NCBI RefSeq assembly: GCF_037893015.1
Contig: NC_133658.1
Location: forward strand, 422,702,200 to 422,766,199
Source: Macrotis lagotis
Taxonomy: Eukaryota; Chordata; Mammalia; Peramelemorphia; Peramelidae
DNA: 64,000 bases
Direction: 5' to 3'
Part shown: positions 42,254 through 54,322 of the stretch, in pieces
How the letters are laid out: each line of letters opens with the position of its first letter
Position numbering within the stretch: the stretch's first letter is position 1
Notes under the pieces: model-generated
Database searches by the model: none
What the model saw: only the letters and a program-made list of their open reading frames with translations
What the model was told of the DNA's origin: nothing
Made by a program: the position numbers and the translations under genes

Positions 42254-43290
42254 AGTTAATCTACAATTATATACAAATATCAAGTATACATAAAATATTT
42301 AAAAGGTAAAATAAAAGTTATTTGAGGAATGTAAGAACTGGAAAATCATGTAAAATGCCATTTTCATTGAGTGTTGGAGGAGAAAAAAGAATTCTATGAA
42401 TCATGAATGAGGACGGAGTTCATTCCAGTCATAAGATAAAAGACAGTACAAAAGTCCAGAAATGGGAGATGAAGAATTCTGTACAAAGAGAAGCCACAAA
42501 AACATTTGGATTATAGAATGTGAGAAGGCAAGTGGGTATGTATATCTCTGTCTCTCTGTCTTCCTCTCTCTTCTCGCTTTCTCTTCTATTTCTCATATAT
42601 ATATACATATATTCCATATATTTATAGATACATACATATTCATATGTCAACATATGTTATGTGTATATCTATCTATATATCTATACCTATATAGCTATAT
42701 GTATATGATGGAAAAGTAGGATAGAGTCTAGTTCTGAATGGTTTTAATAACAAAGAAGTTTTGGGGTTTTCTGGAGGTAATAATGAGTCACTTGACTTTC
42801 CTGAGAAGTGGCAAGACAAATCCAAATTGCACTTAAAAAAATCACTTTGGTCACTATATGGAAAATGGTTTGGAAAGGCATGAGGCTTGATCATTTAGAA
42901 AGCTAATGAAAAAATCCAGCAAGGGAGTCATATTGATGAAGAGAAAGTTGTATGATTGTGAACCTGTTGTGAAATCTTTTTGACTCTAATTTCCCAACAG
43001 ACTTGGACAATTGATTTTGATTTGGGAGGTAAAGGAGCTTGAGATTTCAAATATAATACCAAAGTTATGAACCTGGATGACCAAAAGGATGTTAATGCCT
43101 TTATCTGTAAGAGGAACATTTAAAAGAGACATAGATCCAGGAGGTAAGGGCAATGGCTTCTTTTGGGGGGGAATTTGATTTTTGAGAATACTATGGAGTA
43201 TTCAGTTGAAGTGTCCAACAGATCATTGGTAAAAATGACTTGAACTCAGGAAAGAGACCAGGGCTGGATCTATAGACCTGAAAGCTATTC
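42110..43290 (-). mobile_element. Long L2 LINE relic
   Basis: Reversed L2 from its 3' end (GAAAGCATTTACTGGGTCCT, TCAAGGAGTTCACAGTCTAA) through the interior (CGGAGTTCATTCCAGTCATA, AAATCACTTTGGTCACTATA). It ends at AGTATTCAGTTGAAGTGTCC and CTGGATCTATAGACCTGAAA. A microsatellite at about 42,590-42,712 interrupts it. Frames are closed. Confidence 0.75.
42590..42712. repeat. AT-rich ATAC/TATC microsatellite
   Basis: CATATATATATACATATATT, ATACATACATATTCATATG and ATCTATCTATATATCTATAC. Confidence 0.85.
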
Positions 43291-43339
43291 ACATAATAAT
43301 ATTAATTCAATCCATAGGAATTCTTTGTCTGATCTTTAT

Positions 43340-43500
43340 GATGTAATTAGTAACATAACTTGTGTCATCCTTATTTATGTATTTGTTCAACCCCTACTAG
43401 ATTGTGAGATTCATTAAAGGTATTATTTCTTTTTGAGTTATCATTGAATTCCCTGGTGCTTTGCACATGACAGGTAAGCAAATTTGAATTATTAAATTAT
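43340..43500 (+). mobile_element. L2 LINE terminal fragment
   Basis: CTACTAGATTGTGAGATTCA, AATTCCCTGGTGCTTTGCAC and ATGACAGGTAAGCAAATTTG. Confidence 0.6.
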
Positions 43501-43504
43501 ACTT

Positions 43505-43620
43505 GCTTTTTTTTGGCAAGGCAAATGGGGTTAAGTGATTTGCTCAGAGTCATACAGCTTGTAAGTATCAAGTCTTCTGAGACCAAATTTGAACTCAGGT
43601 CTTCCTAAAATACATGATCA
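43505..43620 (-). mobile_element. tRNA SINE, truncated
   Basis: TTTTTTTTGGCAAGGCAAAT, GGGGTTAAGTGATTTGC and AATTTGAACTCAGGTCTTCC. The extreme tRNA head is missing. Confidence 0.75.
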
Positions 43621-43749
43621 GTATGAGATCAATATGAGATATTGGTCTGATCAGTCACAATTGGGCATGCTGCATATTGACCTCTGACATAATATCTTTT
43701 TGGTCCACTTTGAGTTTGAAGGCAACAATAAGCAGTTTGGCTAATTGAA

Positions 43750-43920
43750 ATACAGAACCATAGTATGGCAGAGCTGGAAGAATCCTTTGAATCTTAGATC
43801 AGAGAATGTCAGAGCTCAAAGGGACTTTTTAGATCATGCCAAAGTTGAAAGAGACCTTAAAATACCAACTGATCCAACCTCCACAATTTAAAAAAAAAGG
43901 TCAGGTAATAGAACTGAAGG
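43750..43920 (-). mobile_element. MIR-like SINE fragments, tentative
   Basis: GAACCATAGTATGGCAGAGC, TGGAAGAATCCTTTGAATC and GAGAATGTCAGAGCTCAAAG, a repeated phrase typical of a reversed MIR-like tail. The block 43,621-43,749 before it ends CACTTTGAGTTTGAAGGCAA, which resembles the 3' module of the longer SINE family. Confidence 0.4.
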
Positions 43921-44689
43921 CAACAGCAACCCTTCATGCTCCATGCCAAAGATGAAATAAAGACTGGGAGCTCTCCCATGCCACTGCCACTGCCACTCTA
44001 ATGGAGACACAGGCACCTAATCTCTCCGTAGGAAGCCTGCTGCTCATTAACACATATCAGTCAGACCCACCAGTAAGCACACTAATGACTGGATCACACC
44101 TACTTCCTTGGCTCCCTTAGAGACTCAGTTGGCTAACTTTCCCTTCCTCACCTACAAGAGACGTAGAAGGCCCAGATCCTAAGCCACATTGCTCCAAAAC
44201 AATCCAGGGAAATGTTTTCTTTAAGTGAAACACCCTGCACATCATTATTACTGGCCCAGATAAATAAATGCAACACTGACACCGATCTATAAAACTAACA
44301 CATGCATACTTGATCTGTATAAACAGTGCATATAATATGACATTTCCTTTCAAAACTTCCTCACCCATAGGAAATTCAAATGAGGGACCACACTATCCCT
44401 GGACTAGAGACTAATGAGGGAATCATAAATAATTGATTAAAGCAGGGCCAAACCTCAGGTTTTTGCTTCACAAAATTTTCAGAGGAAAAAGTGCAAAGAT
44501 TCCCCTAATTTCACAGGTCTTTTTTCCCCCTCTTTGCAGGAAACTCTGGCCTGCTTCTTGCTGAATTTCTATCAGCATCCTCTTCTGCTTTGAACTGACT
44601 GCTCAGCTGCTTAGCTACAGGATCTGCTAAGGATATTTACATACTTCCCTGTTTCCCAAATGACTTCTTCCTAGTATATTCCTTGATTT
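43921..44689. other. Unrecognised, mostly unique DNA
   Basis: Contains a short (CCACTG)n run near 43,980. No repeat family recognised and no convincing exon. Confidence 0.35.
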
Positions 44690-44815
44690 AGGGTCATAGA
44701 ATTTTGAGTATAAAGGGGCATTAGAGAATATTGTTCCATTTCCCTTATTTAACAGATGGTAAATTGAGGCCAAGAGAAGACCAGTGACTTGTCCAGGTTA
44801 TTTGACTGGACAACA
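44690..44815 (-). mobile_element. MIR SINE fragment
   Basis: GGTCATAGAATTTTGAGTAT, TTATTTAACAGATGGTAAAT and CCAGTGACTTGTCCAGG. Confidence 0.55.
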
Positions 44816-44889
44816 AATGCAAGCAAGTTAGCAAGAATGAAAGTCAAAAGAATGAAAGCCAAAGGACATAGGAATGTAAGTGTTACCAG

Positions 44890-45060
44890 AAGAAGTCAAT
44901 GACTTGGGTCAGATACAATTTTACTATTTTCTGGCTATGTGAACTTTGACCAAGTGTCTTCCACTGTCCAAATCTGTACTGTTCCAATTCTAAACTTAGT
45001 GGAATCCTTATCCTTTCTATCTCATAAGATTATTGTGAGGTCCAAAAGAAGTAAGGTGCA
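44890..45060 (+). mobile_element. MIR SINE relic
   Basis: TTCTGGCTATGTGAACTTTG, CTATCTCATAAGATTATTGT and GAGGTCCAAAAGAAGTAA. Confidence 0.55.
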
Positions 45061-45079
45061 GAGAAAAACATTTTTGATA

Positions 45080-45420
45080 AAGAGAGAACGTAGTGGTTCT
45101 AGGGTTACAATAACTGGACTGAGGCATCAGCCCTAACATTGTAGACATGGAAAAATCACTCTCATTCTCTTTGTCTCAATTTCCTCATCTGTAAAATGCA
45201 AAACGGGAAAAAATATTAAAAAGTTTTGCGGGATCCAAATTGTCAGGATCCTTGAATGTCATACTACAAACTTTATGGTTTATCCTACTGGCATTAGAAA
45301 CCATGAAAGAAATTTTGGTAAAGGAGTGAAATGATTAGAACTCACCCTTACCTACTTCTTTGGATTATGGGGAAGATCAGATGAGATCATGAATTTGAAA
45401 GCACTCTATAGAAAGTAAAG
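45080..45420 (+). mobile_element. MIR SINE relic, split
   Basis: GAGAACGTAGTGGTTCTAGG, TTTCCTCATCTGTAAAATGC (to about 45,215) and, after about 110 bp, GGAAGATCAGATGAGATCAT and GAAAGCACTCTATAGAAAGT. The insert (45,230-45,340) may be an L2 minus fragment: CTTTATGGTTTATCCTACTG, then GTAAAGGAGTGAAATGATTA. Confidence 0.5.
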
Positions 45421-46465
45421 TATGGAATTCTCATTAATTATAACTTCTTGATCTGTAAACAGGGTAAAAGCACTGAATGTCCTATTGATCTTATGTGAGA
45501 GGTCCAAAAAAAGAAATTGTCTAATTTGTGGAATATTTTACTCTAGATTCATGAATAGATAAATATAGTCATTGCTTTCACAACATAAATTGTTGCCTCC
45601 ATAAAGTCTCCCTCTCCTACCCAAATAATTTCCTGTCCTGCCTAAAATATCACTATAATACAGAAGAGTTAGGATGATGAGCACAAAACTATAGAGGTAT
45701 ATTAATTAAGAAAACTTCATTACTATTCATAAGGGGAGGAGAAGAACTGTCAAAAGGGAACAGTCATTATGTACACTTCATTATTGTCCCTTGAAGACAG
45801 AAACCTTTAGTGGAATAGCTTTTTGATATGGACCCTTGCAATAGCTTATAAACCCTGGTCAAAAGACCCTCATCTCCTCAGATTTCAAACTTCTTATATA
45901 GAACTCTACATAAAGTGCTAACTGGTGGTAAGAGAAAATAATCTGGCCCGATGAAATGAGGATGTTTCCTGATTTGTCTAATTAAAGATGAGGAATAAAG
46001 GACAATTAAGTAGGAAGATTAACTCCTAACTGAATCACTCAACAAGAGGCTGATAATGGGGATAAATGCTCAATCTCTGAACTTGTTAGCCTTGGCATAT
46101 ATGGAGAGATGCATATCAGTTGAGGTCCAGTCACAATGAGGATTTTATTGCCATATGTACCACTTTCATGTAGAGTTGGCACCTACCAAGATGCAAACAT
46201 TCAATCACAGAATTGTCAGAGTTGACAATCCAAACCAAGTAATGCTTGAGGTATACAAAAGTGGATATTTAACTTCCTTCTGAAAATGTTTATAGCTCTC
46301 AAAGTGCCTTTATCTCTCCCTCAAAAAGTAACTCCTTTTCTCCCTTTCATGGGAATGTCAATAGGAAATAGCATAGGATATGGATTGGGTTTGTGATTTA
46401 ATTGGCACAGGAAATTCCTAGATAAGAAAACCCCCTCTATAAATGCCAGTGAGCATCTTTTCTGC
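45421..46465. other. Unrecognised stretch
   Basis: Over 1 kb with no family hallmark, no useful open frame and no terminal repeats that I could see. Confidence 0.35.
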
Positions 46466-46469
46466 TCTT

Positions 46470-46560
46470 ATAGTTTTAGACCCCTGAGAAGTTTAGGTGA
46501 CTTGCCCAAAGTCACATAGTTTACATGTGTCAGAGGTAGGTCTTAAAATTTCTTGACTCA
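46470..46560 (-). mobile_element. MIR SINE fragment
   Basis: GTTTAGGTGACTTGCCCAAA, GTCACATAGTTTACATGTG. Core only. Confidence 0.55.
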
Positions 46561-46789
46561 CATGAAGCTTTAATTGCTGAAATATATGGTTGGAAGATAT
46601 TTATAATTAGAGAGGCTCCATAGTTCCTCAAGAGCATCATTCCTCATCTCCAAAAACAAATTAACTTAGGAGACAGAGAAAGAAAAGCAGATGGAGAGAG
46701 ATGAATTATATTGATGGATGAATGGACAGATAAACAGGAAAATATAAAACATTGTGAATATAATTACTAACAACAATTTTTTAAATTTC

Positions 46790-47060
46790 CTGATCTCAGA
46801 GAAGTTATATTCTACTGGGCAAAGAAAACAAATAAAAGGGAGTTAGAAGATACTTAAATAAAAGGGGGGAGGTGCCTATGTAGGGGCAAGGTAGAACCAT
46901 AGCCTAGAGTAAGACTGAACTGAATTAGAAGTGAGTATGTCTTATGTGGCGAAACTCTCAAATGGAGTTTCAAGAAGGAGTTCACCAATTGAAACCAAAG
47001 GACACAGGAATGGAAGTGTTATCAGAATGAGAAGTTTTCAGAGAGAAAAAGAAAACATTA
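46790..47060 (-). mobile_element. L2-like LINE relic, tentative
   Basis: GAGAAGTTATATTCTACTGG, AAAGGGGGGAGGTGCCTATG. Resembles the reversed L2-like family at 26,005 and 58,080. Contains the second copy of a 44-bp phrase also at 44,854-44,897. Confidence 0.35.
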
Positions 47061-47224
47061 CCTGGAGGGGCAATGACCACAGTAGATGAAAAAAAAATTC
47101 ATAAGCACTAATGCTGCACCAACATGGTAACACATCCTAATGTGCATGTTTGCAAATGTCCTAGGAGGGTCATTCTCTCATCCACACTAATGCAATGGGT
47201 AGGGAATAGAAATAAAATAATAAA

Positions 47225-47420
47225 CTGAGATCTGAAAGAGAGAGGCCTTAAAAGTTATCTTATGCAATTCTTTCATTTTATATAAAAAGAAACTGAGTCA
47301 AAAATAAGCTATTTTTCACATATTCATGAAGATAATAAATGGCAGAACTGGAGGTCAAAAATATGTCCTCTGACTATAAATTAGGGGATTTTTCAACAGC
47401 ATCATGCTAGACATATTAAG
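47225..47420 (-). mobile_element. MIR SINE relic
   Basis: GAGGCCTTAAAAGTTATCTT, ATTTTATATAAAAAGAAACT and AATGGCAGAACTGGAGGTC. Confidence 0.55.
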
Positions 47421-47480
47421 CATCAGTCTCTTCTCTTTTGAGATATTATAGTACATCAATTTATAGAAATATCATTCTAG

Positions 47481-47625
47481 GGGGCAGCGAGGTGGTGTAG
47501 TGGATAAAGCACCGGCCTTGGAGTCAGGAGTACCTGGGTTCAAATCCAGTCTCAGACACTTAATAATTACCTAGCTGTGTGGCCTTGGGCAAGCCACTTA
47601 ACTCTCATTTGCCTTGCAAAAACTC
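47481..47625 (+). mobile_element. WSINE-type tRNA SINE
   Basis: GGGGCAGCGAGGTGGTGTAG, GGTTCAAATCCAGTC (B box), CATTTGCCTTGCAAAAACTC. Complete in body, but the A-tail is short and no target-site duplication is clear. Confidence 0.9.
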
Positions 47626-47759
47626 AGGGATTTTCATATTCACATAGATGGTCCTTCAGGCATGCTAGCTTCCTGGCTAGTCCATGACCTATATCTTCAT
47701 AACAATATAGCTATCCAGATATAGTCTTACACTAGAGCTTATGATTTAGTTTTCTTACC

Positions 47760-48482
47760 TCTTTTGAAATACTGAAGAATTTATTGTTGTGTATATCCTG
47801 TATTGTAAATATCACAACTCAACTACATCTTCTCATCCTATATGACTTCCTTTTCATGTTCTCCCCTAAAACCTTGAAGAAGGTTTTTCTCTCTCTCAGG
47901 ACTTTTCTCTATATGTCTAGATGATGTTCTTATATCACTGAAACAATGGGACATACATTCGATTTTTTTAATTTGTCCCGTGTAATCAGCCCACCATTTT
48001 CTCAAGTCATTCATTTTTCTGATGATGTCATTTATATCATTTTCTTGCATAATTTATCATTGTTAATATGCCCTATTTTGTACATTATAATCATGAATCT
48101 TTCCATTGTATTTTGGGTCACTCATAACGTCAATGTTTTGGGGATGATGGTAATATTCTAGGACCTACAACCATACAAAAGAGTGAAAGAATATTAATAT
48201 TAATGAGCATATGTTAAAAAAAAATTGGAACCCTTAAAATAACTTCCCAGTTTCCCAAAGGCAAGATCATTCACTTTTCTCTTTCAGTTTAATTCTAGGA
48301 CTAGCAAATTGTCCAAGAATAGTGTTTGAACAATGAATTAGTACTGATATGTGGGCTGTCCATCCAAATGAATATTATAGTCAAAGCAAGAAACATTCTT
48401 CAAATATCAACTTTGTATTTTTTAAGTTTTCCTAAATATGTAATTATGGGTCTCTGGAGTATTCTGCTGTCCAGTAGTTAGA
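47760..48482 (-). mobile_element. Unclassified interspersed repeat (possibly RTE-type), tentative
   Basis: The texture (CTCATCCTATATGACTTCC, AGTCATTCATTTTTCTGATG, AATCATGAATCTTTCCATTG) feels like a dispersed marsupial repeat, possibly an RTE-clade LINE in reverse, but I cannot prove it. The same unit seems to continue after the L1 inserted at 48,497. An alternative is unique sequence. Confidence 0.25.
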
Positions 48483-48496
48483 AAAATATCATTTAT

Positions 48497-49073
48497 GACC
48501 ATCAATTGTGAAATGACTAAACAAGTTATGGTATATGAATACTATGGAATATTAGTATTCCATAAGAAACCATAAATGATCAGAATCTAGAGAAGCCTGG
48601 AATTAATTACAGAATTTGACAATGAGTAAAAGGAACAGAACCAAGAGAACAATATATATATATATATATATATTAGCAAAAACTTTGTGAGATGGTCAAC
48701 CTTGATAGAAACAGCTCCTATCAGCAGTTCAGAGAACTAGGACAACTGTATTAGACTGGCTGTGGACAATGCTATCTCCATCCAGAGGAAGGAAAAACCA
48801 AGACAAAACAAATAAAAAATAACCCTTCAGAATTTAATGAACACTTTATAAAAATTATCTCTTAGGTATCTCTTTCACTTAATTCTAATTCCTCATACCT
48901 AAAATGACTAATCTGTAAACATGTTTTTCAAAAATACATATGTACAATACTAAGCTGATTATTCACCACTGAGGGGAGGGGGGTTGGGAAGGAAAGGTGG
49001 AAGGAAATTTTATAACTTAAAAATATACATGTGAATATGTATGAAATAAATAAAGATGTTACTCAAAAAAAGT
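48497..49073 (+). mobile_element. L1 LINE 3' end with target-site duplication
   Basis: A 5'-truncated L1: GACCATCAATTGTGAAATGA, ATGGTATATGAATACTATGG, GAGATGGTCAACCTTGATAG, CACTGAGGGGAGGGGGG and a terminal AAATAAATAAAGATG. Flanked by AAAATATCATTTAT (48,483-48,496) and AAAATATCATTCAT (49,074-49,087). Contains an internal (AT)n run and, at 48,543-48,564, a small palindrome (TATGGAATA/TATTCCATA). Confidence 0.93.
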
Positions 49074-49087
49074 AAAATATCATTCAT

Positions 49088-50354
49088 AAGTTTGAATATC
49101 TGGAGGAATTCGCCATCTAGAATCCATTTAGATGTTGTTTTGTGTATTCTTCATAACAATGGAAAACACATAAGATGAGCAAAAAATCTCTATGATTTAT
49201 GCTTCATTTGATATTATTCATTAGAGGGCAATAGAACAAAATTATCTCAGTTGCATCATTAATGAATTTTAAAGATTGAGACTTTTATGGAAGAATTCAT
49301 AAGAAACACATTTTAGTTGAGTCAAATGAAATGTGTTTCACAGTCAAAAATCTATCATAGTGTGATTTTATACTTTCTGTACCTTTCTGTGAATTGTATA
49401 ACTGTAAAAATGTGGCCTGTTATAGACTATCATTTGAGTAAACTGATCTTTTTGCTTAGTCATAATTTCATCAAGGATGCTCTCAATGAATATGTAGGTC
49501 ATTATCATTTAACATTTTGTATGGGTGGGATAGAAGACATATACACATTCTTTGTCACCTAATTTTGTTAACGAGAAGATCAGGAACTGGCCAAAGTTTG
49601 AGCTGCTTGCTTCTTTTGCACACTTTCAAAATCAATCTCTCAACACTCTCACAGATCTGCCACCTCATGAGTAGACTTCCTGTTTGGTCTGCTTTAACAT
49701 CTCTCATCATATTTCTTATCTTATATTCTTTTTCTATCTCTTCATGAAAATAGAGACTGATGCATCAAAAAATGGGGTTTCATTATTATTGGCAGAGAAA
49801 AAGTTTGTTATAGAAAACATCAGAGATTTGTTTTCATATTTTTTCTATTATTTACCTTCAGCTATTTCTTTTTTCTTTTTAATTTTTTAACTTTAACTTT
49901 AACACCAAATAACATGAACATTTTTCTATAGAAAGCAGAATAAAAAGAATGTATATTCAGCTACAAATCTCCATCAATCAACAGCTTGCTTCTCTCTTAG
50001 AATATACTCCAAATTCAGCATGTTATTTTCAAAGCTGTCCTTGTAGACTGTGAACTGATCTTCCACCTGTTCTTTTCTACATTTTTTTGGGGGGGGAGTG
50101 GTCTTTTTTATCTTTTTTTTAATTTTTATTTTAGTAACCCTATTTTTTCCCCCAGCCTCACCCACCACCAATTGAAAGAAGGAAGGAAACTGCTAGCAAA
50201 TATGATTGGTCAAGTAAAAGAACTCCAAATATTGCTTGTGTCTGGAAATCTGTTTTATTTTGTATCTTGAATTCATCACTTTCAGAGGGATAGGCAGATC
50301 TCTATAATCAAGGTTGTTCATTGAATTTCTCAGATTGTCAAGAAGTAAATTCTA
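49088..50354. other. Unrecognised stretch
   Basis: The first 250 bp may continue the unclassified repeat before the L1. Open frames at 49,317-49,890 (+) overlap in different frames and have no family resemblance. A G-run lies near 50,090. Confidence 0.3.
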
Positions 50355-51045
50355 AAAAAAGGTAAAAACCCTGCATGTACAAAAATTCATGGCAGATCTG
50401 TTTGTGGTGGTAATGAATTGGAAATTGAGGGGATGTCCATCAATTGCAGAATGGCTGAACAAATAGTGGTATATGTATGTGATGTAACTACTGTTCTGTA
50501 AGAAATCATGAGTAATGAGATTTCATAAAAGCCTGGAAAGACTTGCATGAACTGATACAGAATAAGTTGAGTAGAACCAGAAGAACATTATACATCTTAA
50601 CAACAATATGGAACAGTGATCAGCCTTGATGGACTTGCTCACTCTATCAGTGCATTAAGCAGGGGCACTTTTAGGGGATCTGTGATGGAGAATATCATCT
50701 GTATCCAGAGAAGGAACTGTGGAGTTAAACAAAAACCAAAGATTATTATCTTCAATCTTTTAAAAAGTTGCCTTCTGCATTACATAATTGTTTTATCTCT
50801 ACTGTTTTCTTTCTTCCTTATGGATTGGTTTTTTTCCCTCAACACATTCAATTTTATCTTTGAATAACAATGAAACAAATGTAAAGACTATATCAGATTG
50901 TCTTCTGTTAGAGGGAGAGAGGATGTAAGGGAGGGAGGGAAAAATTGTAAAATTGAAAACCGTGCAAAAAAGAATTATTGGTAGAAACTACCACTGTGTG
51001 TAATTGAAAATCAAATAAAATATGTATATATTAAAAAGAGTTATA
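50355..51045 (+). mobile_element. L1 LINE 3' end
   Basis: TGGAAATTGAGGGGATGTCC, CAATTGCAGAATGGCTGAAC, GAGTAGAACCAGAAGAACAT, ATATCAGATTGTCTTCTGTT and CAAATAAAATATGTATATA. Better preserved than 48,497-49,073 and a different subfamily. No target-site duplication is clear. Confidence 0.9.
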
Positions 51046-51059
51046 GTCTATATTTAATT

Positions 51060-51530
51060 TTATCCAAAAGCATCCTTTCTCAAAAAATGTCTATTTTCAT
51101 TTATAGCATCTTTCCAATCACAAAGATCCTCCAATTTGACTCATCTCTTTCATATTCTTCCTGTATTCAATGAATTACTAAGTTCTGTCACTTCTACTTC
51201 TCAAACTCAAAATCCTATATTCAGTCTATGTGTTTTTGCTTAAGGTTACTGTCTATGCTTAAAGTGCACTTCTTCATCAATTATAATCCCCATCTTTTTT
51301 CTAGGCTTAAGTAATGTCACCTCCTCTATGAAGGAGGTGCTCTCTAGTTATCAATTTTTTCAGGTGACCTTATATCATATTTGTTTATGTACTTGTTTTA
51401 TTTTTCCCAACAGAATCAAAGTTGATTGAAGGCTGATCCTGAATCATGTTTTGTCTTTATCTCACCAATGCCTGGAATCGTATGTTATACAAAGTAGGTA
51501 CTTAGTAAATATTTGTTGAGTTTGAGTTGG
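51060..51530 (+). mobile_element. L2 LINE 3' end relic
   Basis: GTCACCTCCTCTATGAAGGA, CACCAATGCCTGGAATCGTA, GTAGGTACTTAGTAAATATT. Confidence 0.7.
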
Positions 51531-52194
51531 TGAGGGTAAAAATGAAATGATTTTCTTCCTCAAGGGACCTGAAGAGACACAGAACAGGGGCTCAAAGAGG
51601 AACTTAATGTTCCCTTCTTCTGGCTCTTACTTTGAGAGTTTTATTGGTTTCCTTTGTTAAGGTACTTTGCACTTTTTTAAAAAATGGATTTTTCTTTAGC
51701 ACATGTATTTTATTATTTAGTTATTCTGAAGTTGTGGTGCCATGGAGACAAATCCTGAAATTGGGATTTATTAAAGACTCTGGAAACCCTCAAGCTAAGG
51801 TTTTGAAAGACTGTGTTTTTCTCTTTCCTTAAAGCAATTATTTTCAGTACCCAGACAATATCAAATGGATTCTCAACAGTATCTGAAGTAAGACTTCCTG
51901 CATTGTAGCTCAAAAATCCTAGACTTAACTTTGTTCATCTTCCTCCCTCTATTGACTTATGATAGCACTAAGTATAATATTTGCCTGCTGCTTAACATGG
52001 ATTGCTTGGTTTTTCTAGTTAGATTTTTGCTTCCTATAACTTTACTAAATGAACATGTGTAAAAAAATAAAGAAACAACTTGGAGTACATCTCCCCTCAA
52101 TGACCATCAAGTCCACCTACTCAGAATAACAAATACTAGAATTACTATTGCTACTTTAAAAAATGAACATTTATATGACTACTGTGTGTAATAT
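51531..52194. other. Unrecognised stretch
   Basis: No family hallmark. Short open frames on both strands are unremarkable. Confidence 0.35.
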
Positions 52195-52860
52195 GATCAG
52201 AACTATGGGTGACAAATGTTTACTTAACACCTAATCTGTTACTTCGTGTAGCTCCCAGTCTATTAGGATGATAGATGAAGCAAAAGATTGCCAGAATTCA
52301 TAGTAATATATAATTATATTATAATATTACAAAACAAAATACTGTATGAGGTCTGAGTAGGAAAGGTCATTAAGAAAGAATATTAAGGAACTTAAGAAAT
52401 GTTCTAAAGAGGAATTGATATTTGAATTAGACCTTGTAGAAAGGATGGAAGGAATAATGAATGAATAAATGAATGAATGAGTAGGTATAAAATTACTATA
52501 TGCCAAAGTTCCAGAAATGCAAACAGAAAAAAAAACAAGACTATTCTTGTTCACACTAATTTGAGGAGGCAACTCATAAAAGAAAGTTCAACTTCCACAT
52601 ATATGGAAAGATCCAGAAGTGCTAAATGATCAGTGCCAAAGCAGGTTGTTTAACCTAGAGATTCTTAAGTTGCATAAGTAAATCATATTCCAGTGCCACC
52701 AGACTATAAGGATTAAAGGTAGGACAAATAGATGGTGTGATTCAATAACAAAATTATAAAGTGACACCTGCAAGTAAAGGATTGTGAATGGAGTGAGGAA
52801 TCATGGGTGCAAAGTTTAGATACTATAAACATAAATCCCTACCCTCAAAGACTATAAAGC
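52195..52860 (-). mobile_element. L2 LINE relic
   Basis: AATGTTTACTTAACACCTAA, TATTTGAATTAGACCTTGTA, GTATAAAATTACTATATGCC. Reversed 3' end phrases occur twice (near 52,220 and 52,490), so two copies may adjoin. Confidence 0.5.
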
Positions 52861-52939
52861 CTAGAGGAGATGTGATACAGAAACAAGCTCCATCACCAAA
52901 ATTACTCTTGAGAAAGATAAAGAAATGCAGAACAAATTG

Positions 52940-53130
52940 TTATTTGACTTTGGCACAGTGCAACCAAGTTTGAATCAAGAGGACCGGAGTTCTAAATTGG
53001 ATTCTGTCACTAATGGACTGTGTTACCTAAGGCAGATCATTTAACCTTTCTGGTTTCCTCAGTCTATTAGAAAGGAGTTACTTTAGATGACCACTTAGGT
53101 CCTTTCCAATCCTTAATCTAATAATCTTAC
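52940..53130 (+). mobile_element. MIR SINE relic
   Basis: GAATCAAGAGGACCGGAGTT, AGATCATTTAACCTTTCTGG and TAGATGACCACTTAGGTCC. Confidence 0.7.
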
Positions 53131-53679
53131 AAATTTGAGATAGTAATCTTACAGGTAAAGGGGAGAAGACATATATTCCTCTTATGTAATCATTATGCTA
53201 TACTGAGGTGGCCAGGGATCATTACATTTCCAAAACTGTACTTGCTTAGATCTTGGATCCCACATGGAAAGGTTCAAGATGTTGTCCTCACACTAAGCAC
53301 AAATTTAACACCAGAAAATTTGTGAGACCATCTCTTACAAAAATAGATCTGACATCTGATACAGAGTCATGGTGAAAGGGAAATGATGTTATCTCCAGTA
53401 TTTCACATTAGTTAGACTATTCCAACTTTCAAATTGCTCAGGAAAAATAGGTTGAAGTAAAAATCATAGTTGGTCTAGAACACCAAAATTAGTAGGTTAG
53501 ATTTCTGCAGGTAATGAGTAATAGATAGTTCTGGAAGATTTTTGAATAGGACAAAGAAGCAGGGGATCACTTTGATATATTTTGATGTCACTGACACCCA
53601 AATGGGGAAAAAAATCCATCTGCTCTCTATCTGACTTTAACAAAAAAACAGTTGTAGTAATGGAGGCTAAGAACAAACA
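53131..53679. other. Unrecognised stretch
   Basis: No family hallmark; unremarkable composition. Confidence 0.35.
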
Positions 53680-53880
53680 GGGCCATGTGATTTCATGAAA
53701 AGATCCTGGTCTTGGAATCAGAGTACCTGGTTTCAAATGCTGAGCAGACATTTACAAACTCTGCTAAAACCAACCCATTTCACATCTCTAAACCTCAGTG
53801 TTGTCATCAATAAAATGAGTAAACTAAAACTACCCACCTCAAAGAATCCTATGAGGAGTGTTTTTAAATGTTTAAAAAAA
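53680..53880 (+). mobile_element. MIR SINE relic
   Basis: GATCCTGGTCTTGGAATCAG (head), ATCTCTAAACCTCAGTGTTG, AATCCTATGAGGAGTGTTTT (tail). Confidence 0.7.
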
Positions 53881-53904
53881 ACATAGAAATGATAATTAAT
53901 GCAG

Positions 53905-54300
53905 TGTAGGTAGATCCTAGAATTGGCAGAATAGTTCTGGAAAACAATAAGGAATTTTGCAAATGAAATGTCTAAAATTTCTATTTGTATTTCCTTTGGA
54001 CCAGAAATTCCCTTGCTAGGTAGGCTTCTACCTCTATGAGGTCATTAGTAAAACGAAAGTCTCTAACATATATTTACAACAACTCTTTTTGTAATGAAGA
54101 AAAACTGAAAAAAAAAAAGCAGATACCCATCAGTTAAAGAGTGGCTAAATGAAAAATGGTACATTATACAATGTGTTGTGCTATAAGGAATGATGAATAT
54201 AATGAATACAGAGAAACAAATTAAGCAGAGGTAAGAAAACAATAAATACAATGACTTCAACAATAGAAATGAATGCTGAACAATTATAAAGAAAAAACTT
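53905..54300 (+). mobile_element. L1 LINE 3' end, older subfamily
   Basis: TTCTGGAAAACAATAAGGAA, CCAGAAATTCCCTTGCTAGG, ACCCATCAGTTAAAGAGTGG, GCTATAAGGAATGATGAATA. Ends near an ACAATTATAAAG stretch without a good A-tail. Confidence 0.75.
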
Positions 54301-54322
54301 AGTCCTATAAAATGGGATATGT

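Noticed and set aside
45421-46465. A solitary LTR or other retrovirus-like fossil
   Set aside because: No terminal repeats, primer-site text or matching flanking duplication was visible. I support no retrovirus-like element in this window.
48543-48564. Small palindrome TATGGAATA/TATTCCATA as a regulatory site
   Set aside because: It lies in an L1 3' UTR where the family text is already near-palindromic.
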